From CAZQKE01 sp964593865 (GTDB taxonomy: Bacteria > Chloroflexota > Anaerolineae > JAAYZQ01), in contig CAZQKE010000114.1 of assembly GCA_964593865.1 (NCBI GenBank), positions 1-5,656 of the forward strand: a DNA stretch of 5,656 nt, given 5' to 3'. The position numbers were made by a program, and so were the translations under genes. The notes under the pieces were generated by a model. The model saw nothing but the letters and a program-made list of their open reading frames with translations. It was not told the DNA's origin and did no database searches. This document shows, piece after piece, positions 1-5,656 of this stretch (position 1 is the stretch's first letter; every line of letters starts with the position of its first letter).

Positions 1-243
1 ATCGCCAAAGATTATCCCAGGGATCTGTTGCGCAGGCATTGGCGGCGGGTGCTCCGCGCTCAGTGGGGGGTGAGCCACGATGCGTTGCGGGCCTGGCGCG
101 GTGAAGCGGCGCGGGCGCGGTTGCGGGGGCAGATTGCCGGGCTGCTAGGCTGGCCCCGCATGTGGAAGAAAGGGCAGGCCATCCAATCGGCGCGGCGGGC
201 ATCTGCCGGGTATCTCGAATCGCTGCTACGGATGGGTAAGTGA
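1..243 (+). CDS. C-terminal fragment of a probable family 2 glycosyltransferase (5' end outside window)
   Basis: The frame is open from base 1 to the TGA at 241-243, giving about 80 residues without a start, so the gene begins upstream of the window. The fragment is very rich in Arg, Leu and Trp. It begins with a KDYPRDLLRRHW-type stretch, continues through a basic amphipathic helix with a LRGQIAGLLGWPRMW-type segment, and ends in a basic helix (IQSARRASAGYLESLL). This order is what I know from the membrane-associated C-terminal tail of GT2 (GT-A fold) glycosyltransferases that act on cell-surface polysaccharides. The catalytic DXD region would lie upstream and is not visible, so sugar and acceptor cannot be inferred. 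The stop is 15 bases before the chosen start of the next gene, which suggests one transcript. The call rests on tail resemblance only; another basic membrane-peripheral protein is possible. Confidence 0.55.
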   Translation: MAKDYPRDLLRRHWRRVLRAQWGVSHDALRAWRGEAARARLRGQIAGLLGWPRMWKKGQAIQSARRASAGYLESLLRMGK

Positions 244-249
244 AAGGAG
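244..249 (+). promoter_or_regulatory. Shine-Dalgarno site that decides the start of the downstream membrane protein
   Basis: The sequence AAGGAG lies just after the stop of the preceding gene. It directly abuts the in-frame ATG at 250 (zero spacing) but is 9 bases from the in-frame GTG at 259. Normal spacing therefore favours GTG at 259 as the real start. Confidence 0.6.
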
Positions 250-258
250 ATGGTAAAA

Positions 259-930
259 GTGAAGACGGCTCGTCCCCTGACCAACCGGCAACTCCAGACG
301 CCGCGTACCGCTGCAGCTGCGGGCATCCTCTTTGCCTTGCTGCTCAGCGCATCCTATACCCTGATCCGGCTGTCCATTCCGCCCGATCCCGCCGACGGCA
401 TCTGGGTAGAGGCCCAGGCGGAGAAGGTATCTCTGGCCCTGAGCCTGGTTCCCATCGCCGGAATCGCCTTTTTGTGGTTCATGGGCGTCCTCCGCGACCG
501 GATGGGGCAGGCAGAGGATCAGTTCTTTTCGACCATCTTTTTCGGCAGCGGTCTGCTGTTTTTGGCCATGACTTTTGTTTCGGCTGCCCTGGCCAGCGGT
601 CTATTGACCACTTATACCCTCCAATCCGGCAGCTTGTTCAACAGCGATATATATCTGCTGGGCCGGGCGGTCATCTATCGCATCAGCAACATCTATGCCG
701 TCCGTATGGCCAGTGTGTTCATGTTGTCTCTGGGCACTATTTGGGTCCGCACGCTGACCATGCCCCGCTGGTTAGCCTTGCTGACTTATGGCCTGGCCCT
801 GGTGCTCCTATTCACCATTGATTACAGCCTGTGGGTCGTCCAGGTCTTTCCCGCCTGGGTGCTTATCATCAGTCTGTACATTCTGGTCATCAACTTTCGT
901 CCGTCGGACAAGCAAGAGACCGAAGCGTAA
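259..930 (+). CDS. Six-TM integral membrane protein of unknown function
   Basis: I do not recognise a named family. From GTG 259 the product has 223 residues; starting at ATG 250 adds three more. Numbered from ATG 250, hydrophobic segments lie at about 21-43, 60-81, 93-119, 147-166, 173-190 and 193-215, so six membrane helices. The N-terminus is basic and the C-terminal tail short and charged (RPSDKQETEA). A hydrophilic loop with MGVLRDRMGQAEDQFF precedes TM3; this charged loop followed by FFGSGLLFLA recalls uncharacterised hypothetical proteins of Chloroflexota and Actinomycetota, from memory only. No catalytic motif, signal peptide or soluble domain is visible. It follows the glycosyltransferase fragment closely on the same strand, consistent with co-transcription and perhaps an envelope role, but that is inference. 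It faces the next gene convergently with 28 bp between the stops and no convincing terminator. Confidence 0.8.
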   Translation: MKTARPLTNRQLQTPRTAAAAGILFALLLSASYTLIRLSIPPDPADGIWVEAQAEKVSLALSLVPIAGIAFLWFMGVLRDRMGQAEDQFFSTIFFGSGLLFLAMTFVSAALASGLLTTYTLQSGSLFNSDIYLLGRAVIYRISNIYAVRMASVFMLSLGTIWVRTLTMPRWLALLTYGLALVLLFTIDYSLWVVQVFPAWVLIISLYILVINFRPSDKQETEA

Positions 931-958
931 GCAGGGAGCGGGTGGATGACCTCCATCA

Positions 959-1711
959 TCAGGTGGGCGATTTCGGTTCGATTCGGTGTTGGGGCAGGTT
1001 GAGCACCGCCAGGCCGGTCAGGATGTCGGACAGGGGCCAGAAAAGAGACGCCAGACCGGAGACGGCTGGCAAAGCGATCAGGTGCCCATAGGCGTTGAGC
1101 CAGTTGGCCGTGCCATAGGCTGTCAGTGCCAGGGCCAGCAGTCCAAATGACTGTTGCCAGGGGGGGGCGGGGGGCTGGAGCCAGGCTTCCAGGGCCAGGT
1201 AGATCAGTCCCATATCCAGGATGGGATAGATCGCTCCGGCTACATAGAGGGAGAAGGGTTGCTGCGCAGTGGGAGCGGAGGCGAAATACAACCCCAGGGC
1301 CAGGACGGTGGCTGCTCCTAAAGCTGTGATCAGGTTTAGCCACTGTCGCCCGGCTGGGATTCCCAGTACCCGCACAAAGGCTGCAAAGATCAAGGCGTAA
1401 CGGGTCAAATAGAGGACATCTATCAGGGAGATGTAAGGCAGGGGGTGGCCGGTCAGGAGTTCATAGACCCCCCAGGCCAGGTTTGCCAGCAAGGCAATGG
1501 CCCAGCCGCCGGCCAGCAGCCGCCAGAATTGGCTCAACTGGTCATCCTGGGAAGCGGTCCACCACAGGATCGCCGTCACAAAGAGGCCCAGCAGGAAGGA
1601 AAAGAGCATATCTAGCATCATTTCCCGGGCCTCGGGCACCAGGAAGGCCATCAGCCACAAAGCAGCGATGATCGTTCCGATGTTGGCCCAGATACGTACT
1701 GTCTTGTTCAT
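959..1711 (-). CDS. Eight-TM membrane protein resembling an orphan sensor module
   Basis: The product has 250 residues and is almost entirely membrane. Predicted helices lie at about 8-26, 33-53, 65-86, 97-117, 123-144, 152-175, 186-206 and 217-237. Three related boundary motifs recur: LPYISLIDVLYL (about 91-102), YPILDMGLIYLAL (about 162-174) and FWPLSDILTGLAVL (about 225-238). A Pro/Tyr-x-Asp at the start of a helix, repeated in this way, is typical of the multi-TM N-terminal sensor regions of bacterial GGDEF/EAL and histidine-kinase proteins. Here no cytoplasmic output domain follows; the protein stops 12 residues after the last helix. It may sense a ligand for another protein or be a shortened relative; the function is unknown. 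There is no good Shine-Dalgarno before the ATG, and a -10-like box lies just 8 bases upstream, so leaderless translation is plausible. A run of 8 plus 6 C residues on the coding strand encodes the Pro-rich TM6-TM7 loop. Confidence 0.8.
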   Translation of the reverse strand: MNKTVRIWANIGTIIAALWLMAFLVPEAREMMLDMLFSFLLGLFVTAILWWTASQDDQLSQFWRLLAGGWAIALLANLAWGVYELLTGHPLPYISLIDVLYLTRYALIFAAFVRVLGIPAGRQWLNLITALGAATVLALGLYFASAPTAQQPFSLYVAGAIYPILDMGLIYLALEAWLQPPAPPWQQSFGLLALALTAYGTANWLNAYGHLIALPAVSGLASLFWPLSDILTGLAVLNLPQHRIEPKSPT

Positions 1712-1719
1712 CGCTGCTT

Positions 1720-1748
1720 ATTCTACCACAGTTTGCTCCATTCGTCTA
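1720..1748 (-). promoter_or_regulatory. Candidate sigma70-type promoter for the eight-TM protein
   Basis: Read on the minus strand, TAGACG (1748-1743, 4/6 match to TTGACA) is followed by exactly 17 bases and then TAGAAT (1725-1720, 5/6 match to TATAAT). The ATG at 1711 is 8 bases beyond the -10 box, so transcription would begin at or near the start codon. The -35 match is moderate and chance cannot be excluded. Confidence 0.35.
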
Positions 1749-1805
1749 GCCGCCGCCGGGTGGCGAACAGGGCGGGTGTATTTGTCGTTCCCGATGTCGG
1801 CTTTG

Positions 1806-1881
1806 CCGCAGAGACGCCGGGAGCGCGGAGGAAACCATGTGAAACCAACTTCCATTCCTCGGCGAACTCCGCCTCTGCGGT
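1806..1881. repeat. Imperfect inverted-repeat element (dispersed-repeat type)
   Basis: The ends CCGCAGAGACGC (1806-1817) and the complement of 1869-1880 match at 10 of 12 positions. A second pair of arms, GAGGAA (1828-1833) and TTCCTC (1855-1860), lies inside, so the whole unit can fold as a long imperfect hairpin. Ends of the type CCGCAGAG...CTCTGCGGTG resemble, from memory, a short non-coding repeat scattered through genomes of many uncultured bacteria. It lies between the 3' end of the PBP gene and the 5' end of the membrane-protein gene and encodes no protein I can support. It could be a MITE-like remnant, or it could act at the RNA level at the PBP 3' end. No T-run follows it, so it is not a standard intrinsic terminator. 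Confidence 0.5.
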
Positions 1882-1942
1882 GTGAAATTTTGTAAATGCA
1901 CTTGCCCTGGGTGGCGAATCCCGGCAGCGGTGAAGCCGGCCT

Positions 1943-4900
1943 TCAGACTGTCGTAATGCCCTCTTTGGAGCGGCCGATGTGGGCCAGGGGTCTTTCCTGA
2001 GAAAAGGGCAATGCTCCTGTCTCATCCGCCGGCTTGTCCTCCTCTTTGGGGCGGTGGATGACATAAAAACGCACCGGTTCGCTTTCCGTCTTGTTCCCCG
2101 CAGCGTCAAAGGCGACCACGTGGACCAGGTGCGATTCGGTGTAACGGTCGCCCGACTGGATGACCATAAAGCCGCTCTCCCAGGTCTGGGTCATCGTCTG
2201 ACCGTCCGCGCTGACCTCTACCCAGGTGATCGTCACCGGCTGGGTGGTAACAGTGCCATCGGGGTTGGTGATGACCCGCGTTTCATAAACCGGCTCCATG
2301 TTGGGGTCGATCTTGATATCTTTCATCTCCAACACCCATTTGATGCCATACGGCTCTACAACGGTAAAATCCTGCAACTCGTTGTCCAGGTAGAATTCGA
2401 CTTTGTCTACCTGGATGTTATCGCTCACTTCGGCGGTCAGGTTGACCCATTCGTCGGCGGATTCCAGCTCATAGACCCGGCCCGGCCAGGGGTAGCCCAC
2501 CGCTGCTGTGGGCGGGGTGTTGTCCACGGTGACGTAAATCGTCGCCCGTTTGAAATTCTGGTTGTTCTCCACAACGGTCAGTTGCAGGGTGTACAGCCCG
2601 TCTTGCAAGCCCCGCGTATCCCAAAATTCCAACACGTCGTTGTCCACCTGGTTGTAGTGATCGCCTCCAATCTGGCTCCAGGCGGAAGGGTTCAACCCTT
2701 CGCCAAATTCCAGCCGATAAAAGGCAAAATCGCCGGCGCGGGCGTTGCCCCGGATGGGCACGACCTCCCGCACATGGCTGCCCAGAGTGGGGTTGAGAAT
2801 GGCGACCTCGCCGCCGGCCGGGCTGCAACCATAGATCTCGTCGCGCTGGGTGGGCGGCTGGGGGATGCCCTGTTCGCGCATCCAATCGGCTGCCTCCGGC
2901 GGCAGGACCATATAGACTCGCTCCTCCACCAGTTCCGGCGGGGTGCAGGCGGTGGCCAGTTTGCCCGTCTGGCGGTTGATCCGTTCCAGGCGGTAGATGT
3001 TGTCATATTCGGTCGGCTCGGTCCCTTCGATGAACAGTTCCTTGACACGGGTGGGGCACAGGTCGGTGGGCAGCAGGCCCGACGTTTTGCACACCTCCAC
3101 GCGGACCATGCCCGGCGGCTTGGGGAACTTGTCAATAACCGTACCAAGCAGACGCTCGGCGTGGCCTTCGTTGTAGATGCGCTCCATGACGTTGTGCCAG
3201 ATGGGACCGGCAGCCCGCGCGCTGGAAACATGCTCCATGGGTGTATTGTCGTTGTTGCCCACCCAGACGCCGGTCACAATCTGCGGGGTATAGCCCACGG
3301 TCCACACATCCCGCCAATCGGTGGTGGTGCCGGTTTTGGCCGCCGCCGGTCGGCTGAGACGCAAGGCGTTGTTGGTCCCAAACACAGGGGCGCGGGCGCG
3401 ATTATCGGAAAGCACATCGGTTAGCAAGTAAGCCTCTTGGGGCGTCAACGGTTTGCCGTCGGCCAGGACGATCTGGCGGGCCTCCGGCTGGGTGTATTGC
3501 CACAGGACATTGCCCGATGAATCTTCCACCCGCAAGATCGAGACCGGGTCCAGCTCCCGGTAGCCGGGGCGGGGTAGTTTGGTGGGTTGGCCCATCATCG
3601 TGCCCATGTTGGCCAGGACGCTGTAGGCATAAGTCAGGTCCAGGAGCCAAACTTCGCCGCCGCCCAGGGTCAGGCTCAGGCCGTAGTAATCCAGGTCCTC
3701 GTTGAGGGTGTTGATGCCCATGGCGTGGGCGGTGCGGATGACGTTGCCCACGCCGACCATATCCAGCACCTTGACCGCCGGGATGTTGCGCGATTGGGCC
3801 AGGGCGGTGCGGAAACTCTGGGGGCCGGTGTATTTGCGGTCATAGTTCTCCGGGCAGTAGGGCGGGTTGGGCCAATCGTCGAAGCAGGTGTGCACGTCCA
3901 GGACCATCTCGGCGGCGGTGTGCCCCTGGTGAAAGGCGGTCAGGTAGCTGAACGGCTTGAAGGAGGAGCCGGGCTGACGGGGGGCGACGGCCACATTGAC
4001 GTTGCCGTCAATCTCTTCGTTCCAATAGTCAATGCTGCCCACCATAGCCAGGATCTCGCCGGTGCGGGCGCGGAGGACCACCACCGCCGCGTTGGAGACA
4101 TCCTTGCCCTTCTTTTGCAAGGCGGCCACCTGCTTGCGGGCTTCCTCTTCGGCGATGCGGTTGATGTCCATATCCACCGTGGTATAAACCCGCAAGCCAC
4201 CCCGGTAGAGGGTGTTGGCGTCGTATTTGTCTTCCAGCTGCTTGAGGACATACATGGCAAAGTGGGGGGCTTTGATGTCGTAGCGTTTGAGCATGGAGCT
4301 ATGGATCTGCAACGGTTCGGCATAGGCCGCGTCGGCCTCGGTTTGGGTGATATACCCTTCCTCCACCATGCGGTCCAGGGCAATCTCTTGCCGCCTTTTG
4401 GCTTCTTCCGGGTTGTCAATGGGGTTCAGGGCCGGCGATTGGGGGATGGGAGCCAGCATGGCGCTTTCGGCCAGCGTCAGTTCGGAGGCGTGCTTGCCAA
4501 AGTAGACCTGGGAAGCGGCTTCGACGCCGATGGCCCAGTTGCCGTAATAGTTGGTGTTCAGGTACCATTCCAGGATCTGGTCTTTGGAATAGAGGCGCGA
4601 GATTTCCAGGGCCAGAATCGTCTCCTTGATCTTGCGGGCGTACGATTTTTGATAGCGTTCTTCTTCGGGGATCAGGATGTTTTTGATGAGCTGCATGGTG
4701 ATGGAGCTGCCGCCCTGGATGCGCCCCCCTTGCAAGTTTTGGACAAAGGCGCGGGCCATGCCCTGGGGGTTGATGCCCGGATTGGTGTAGAAGGTCTTGT
4801 CCTCCAAAGCGATGACGGCGTTGCGGGAATCTTCCGGGATCTGGTCCAGGGGCAACAAGGTGCGGTCGCCGCGCCGGGGATCAATGACCTCCATGAGCAG

Positions 4901-5167
4901 GATCTTGCCGGTGCGGTCATAGATCTTGGTCGTCTCGAATTTCTCCTGGCGGGTGACAATCTCGTTGGGATCGGGCAGGTCCTGGGCATAGTGGGCGTAA
5001 ACGCCGACCACCGTTGCCGCGCCGCTCAGGAAGGTAAACAAGGCGCCCAACACCCCGATCAGCAACAGTACGCCCAACACGCGCACCGCGATCCGCCCGG
5101 TGCCCCCGTTGGCCCGGCGGCGACGCTCGCGGCGGCGGCGCAAGAGTACAACCTGTTGTGTGTTCAT
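1943..5167 (-). CDS. Bifunctional class A penicillin-binding protein (GT51 transglycosylase plus transpeptidase) with C-terminal Ig-like domains
   Basis: This enzyme should polymerise lipid II into glycan strands and cross-link the peptides on the outer face of the membrane. It has 1074 residues: a basic cytoplasmic N-terminus (RRRERRRR), a TM helix at about 27-55, and GT51 at about 75-245. GT51 motifs are EDKTFYTNPG with Glu122, GGSSITMQL (152-160), RKIKE (178-182) and the ILEWYLNTNYYGN region (198-210). The transpeptidase spans about 360-660, with nucleophile Ser401 in SSFK (401-404), SRN (459-461) and KTGT (611-614). All catalytic motifs are present, so it is likely active. Residues about 785-1040 form two Ig-like beta-sandwiches (YRLEFGEGLNP and VDNTPP motifs), making it longer than usual class A PBPs (about 700-850). 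ATG 5167 is chosen because it precedes the basic segment and TM; the frame stays open upstream to 5419 but that part lacks PBP character. The ribosome site is weak (GGTGA, 13 bases upstream). It is divergent from the gene at 5574. Confidence 0.96.
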   Translation of the reverse strand: MNTQQVVLLRRRRERRRRANGGTGRIAVRVLGVLLLIGVLGALFTFLSGAATVVGVYAHYAQDLPDPNEIVTRQEKFETTKIYDRTGKILLMEVIDPRRGDRTLLPLDQIPEDSRNAVIALEDKTFYTNPGINPQGMARAFVQNLQGGRIQGGSSITMQLIKNILIPEEERYQKSYARKIKETILALEISRLYSKDQILEWYLNTNYYGNWAIGVEAASQVYFGKHASELTLAESAMLAPIPQSPALNPIDNPEEAKRRQEIALDRMVEEGYITQTEADAAYAEPLQIHSSMLKRYDIKAPHFAMYVLKQLEDKYDANTLYRGGLRVYTTVDMDINRIAEEEARKQVAALQKKGKDVSNAAVVVLRARTGEILAMVGSIDYWNEEIDGNVNVAVAPRQPGSSFKPFSYLTAFHQGHTAAEMVLDVHTCFDDWPNPPYCPENYDRKYTGPQSFRTALAQSRNIPAVKVLDMVGVGNVIRTAHAMGINTLNEDLDYYGLSLTLGGGEVWLLDLTYAYSVLANMGTMMGQPTKLPRPGYRELDPVSILRVEDSSGNVLWQYTQPEARQIVLADGKPLTPQEAYLLTDVLSDNRARAPVFGTNNALRLSRPAAAKTGTTTDWRDVWTVGYTPQIVTGVWVGNNDNTPMEHVSSARAAGPIWHNVMERIYNEGHAERLLGTVIDKFPKPPGMVRVEVCKTSGLLPTDLCPTRVKELFIEGTEPTEYDNIYRLERINRQTGKLATACTPPELVEERVYMVLPPEAADWMREQGIPQPPTQRDEIYGCSPAGGEVAILNPTLGSHVREVVPIRGNARAGDFAFYRLEFGEGLNPSAWSQIGGDHYNQVDNDVLEFWDTRGLQDGLYTLQLTVVENNQNFKRATIYVTVDNTPPTAAVGYPWPGRVYELESADEWVNLTAEVSDNIQVDKVEFYLDNELQDFTVVEPYGIKWVLEMKDIKIDPNMEPVYETRVITNPDGTVTTQPVTITWVEVSADGQTMTQTWESGFMVIQSGDRYTESHLVHVVAFDAAGNKTESEPVRFYVIHRPKEEDKPADETGALPFSQERPLAHIGRSKEGITTV

Positions 5168-5220
5168 CGTCTCGCTACGCTCACCCTTACTCCGATTTGG
5201 GGGGTACAATGAACCTTGCC

Positions 5221-5261
5221 AAAAAGGGGGTAGCCGGCCACCTCGTGGTCTTCTCCCCCTT
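5221..5261 (-). promoter_or_regulatory. Leader hairpin with T-run upstream of the PBP gene (possible attenuator)
   Basis: On the minus strand AAGGGGG (5261-5255) can pair with CCCCCTT (5230-5224), and the RNA then continues with three more U residues (5223-5221). An inner stem CCAC/GTGG (5248-5245 with 5241-5238) closes a three-base loop. The stable G/C stem followed by U residues resembles an intrinsic terminator. It sits about 54 bases before the PBP start, so it could attenuate transcription into the gene or be a structured 5' UTR. The loop is large and the U-run short, so function is uncertain. Confidence 0.3.
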
Positions 5262-5517
5262 CTCCCCACCGGTCTTATGGTAGCAGAAAATCGATCAAAA
5301 AGCAAACCTGCTCCCGACCGCCGTTCTTCTCCAGGCGACGCCCGGCCTACGTGCATCCCACGCCTGGGCAGTGATATTAGAGCTGTGTTGTTCTGACGTT
5401 TCTCCGGCGAGACCTGCACCCAGATTCGGTTGTCTCACAATATATTTCAGACGTTGGAATGTTGTGCTTTGGCCGGCCGCCCCCTTTGAATCGCAGCTTG
5501 TCTTTCCCAAACCCAAA

Positions 5518-5532
5518 GGTCAAACCTTGACC
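5518..5532. promoter_or_regulatory. Perfect inverted repeat overlapping the -35 box (candidate operator)
   Basis: GGTCAA (5518-5523) and TTGACC (5527-5532) are perfect inverted arms separated by ACC. The right arm is itself the -35 box of the promoter for the right-edge gene, so a dimeric regulator bound here would block or steer RNA polymerase. I cannot name the regulator; no regulator gene is in the window. Confidence 0.4.
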
Positions 5533-5555
5533 GCAGGGCCATTCAACGGTAAAAT
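5527..5555 (+). promoter_or_regulatory. Strong sigma70-type promoter for the right-edge gene
   Basis: TTGACC (5527-5532, 5/6 match) and TAAAAT (5550-5555, 5/6 match) are separated by exactly 17 bases, the optimal spacing. Transcription should start near 5562, which leaves a very short leader carrying the Shine-Dalgarno site AAGGAGG at 5562-5568. Confidence 0.65.
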
Positions 5556-5573
5556 GGGGGCAAGGAGGCGGAC

Positions 5574-5656
5574 ATGAGTTTGCAACCCACAACCCGGACG
5601 CTGCTCAACGTCAAAGATTACCTGGACGACCTGCTCCGGGTCGTCGGGCTGGACGA
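5574..5656 (+). CDS. N-terminal fragment of a gene cut by the right edge; possibly Nif3-like
   Basis: The ATG at 5574 is 5 bases after a near-perfect Shine-Dalgarno (AAGGAGG, 5562-5568) and downstream of a well-spaced promoter, so the start is well supported. Only 27 full codons are visible. The segment NVKDYLDDLLRVVGLD resembles the first helix of Nif3/YbgI-like dinuclear metal proteins, which often open with a YLDDLL-type helix followed by a D-Y-x-x-N-G-L-Q motif; that diagnostic part would lie beyond the window. The family assignment is therefore a guess. There is no signal peptide or TM segment in the visible part, so the protein is probably cytoplasmic. Confidence 0.6.
   Translation, partial: MSLQPTTRTLLNVKDYLDDLLRVVGLD

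Larger units (their letters stand above)
5168..5573. other. Divergent intergenic region between the PBP gene and the right-edge gene
   Basis: This 406-bp stretch has no supportable gene. Short frames on both strands, including the upstream extension of the PBP frame, lack domain-like content. From the PBP side it holds a GC-rich leader hairpin (5224-5261) and A/T-richer patches near 5276-5305, 5373-5380 and 5438-5448 where a minus-strand promoter could lie; I could not fix one, as matches to -35 and -10 boxes are poor. The last 60 bases carry the promoter, palindrome and ribosome site of the right-edge gene. A GGCCGGCC palindrome at 5471-5478 has no assigned role. Confidence 0.6.

Noticed and set aside
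240..821. Overlapping + strand frame of 193 codons inside the six-TM gene
   Set aside because: The other frame gives a clear membrane protein with a good ribosome site; this one has shadow-like composition.
931..958. Possible bidirectional terminator between the convergent genes
   Set aside because: Only a GATG/CATC stem of 4 bp is visible and there is no T-run.
1924..1945. Hairpin TGAAG/CTTCA at the PBP stop codon as a terminator
   Set aside because: The stem has 5 bp and is not followed by U residues on the minus strand.
1979..3424. Long open frame of 481 codons on the + strand, antisense to the PBP gene
   Set aside because: It lies fully opposite the PBP coding sequence. Its His/Gly/Val-rich translation shows no domain, and long stop-free antisense frames are expected in GC-rich genes.
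3587..5212. Long open frame of 541 codons on the + strand, antisense to the PBP gene
   Set aside because: Same reason: a shadow of the PBP codon bias with low-complexity Gly/Val/His/Asp composition and no recognisable motif.
5277..5305. Minus-strand promoter TTGCTT-N17-TACCAT for the PBP gene
   Set aside because: The spacing is right, but the boxes match consensus at only 3/6 and 4/6, which is near chance.
5168..5419. In-frame upstream extension of the PBP by 84 codons
   Set aside because: The extension is Arg/Pro/Gly-rich with no PBP features and would displace the normal short basic N-terminus before the TM helix; it also covers the leader hairpin.

Overview
The window is GC-rich and gene-dense. 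It reads like the chromosome of a Chloroflexota-type bacterium (Anaerolineae/Caldilineae-like). I infer this from the style of the class A penicillin-binding protein with Ig-like C-terminal domains, the six-TM hypothetical protein and the dispersed-repeat remnant. No rRNA or marker gene confirms it.

Layout, left to right. Positions 1-243 (+) hold the C-terminal end of a probable family 2 glycosyltransferase. It is followed at once, probably in the same operon, by a six-TM membrane protein of unknown function (259-930, +). A convergent gene (959-1711, -) encodes an eight-TM protein resembling the membrane sensor part of GGDEF or histidine-kinase proteins, but with no output domain. Its start lies 8 bases from a plausible -10 box, so it may be translated from a leaderless mRNA. 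The spacer at 1712-1942 also carries an imperfect inverted-repeat element of about 76 bp.

The dominant gene (1943-5167, -) encodes a 1074-residue bifunctional class A penicillin-binding protein. It has an N-terminal TM anchor, a GT51 transglycosylase domain, a transpeptidase domain with SSFK/SRN/KTGT motifs, and about 290 extra residues of Ig-like beta-sandwich domains. A 406-bp divergent spacer (5168-5573) separates it from a + strand gene truncated at the right edge (5574 onward). That gene has a strong sigma70-type promoter whose -35 box lies inside a perfect 6-3-6 inverted repeat. Its first residues weakly suggest a Nif3-like protein.

Functionally, the glycosyltransferase and the PBP both point to cell-envelope synthesis, but they are not in one operon. 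I see no CRISPR array, tRNA, transposase, defence island or clearly new multi-gene system. The points most worth a second look are regulatory and structural: the operator-like palindrome, the PBP leader hairpin, the inverted-repeat element, a C8/C6 tract in a coding region and the unusual PBP C-terminus.
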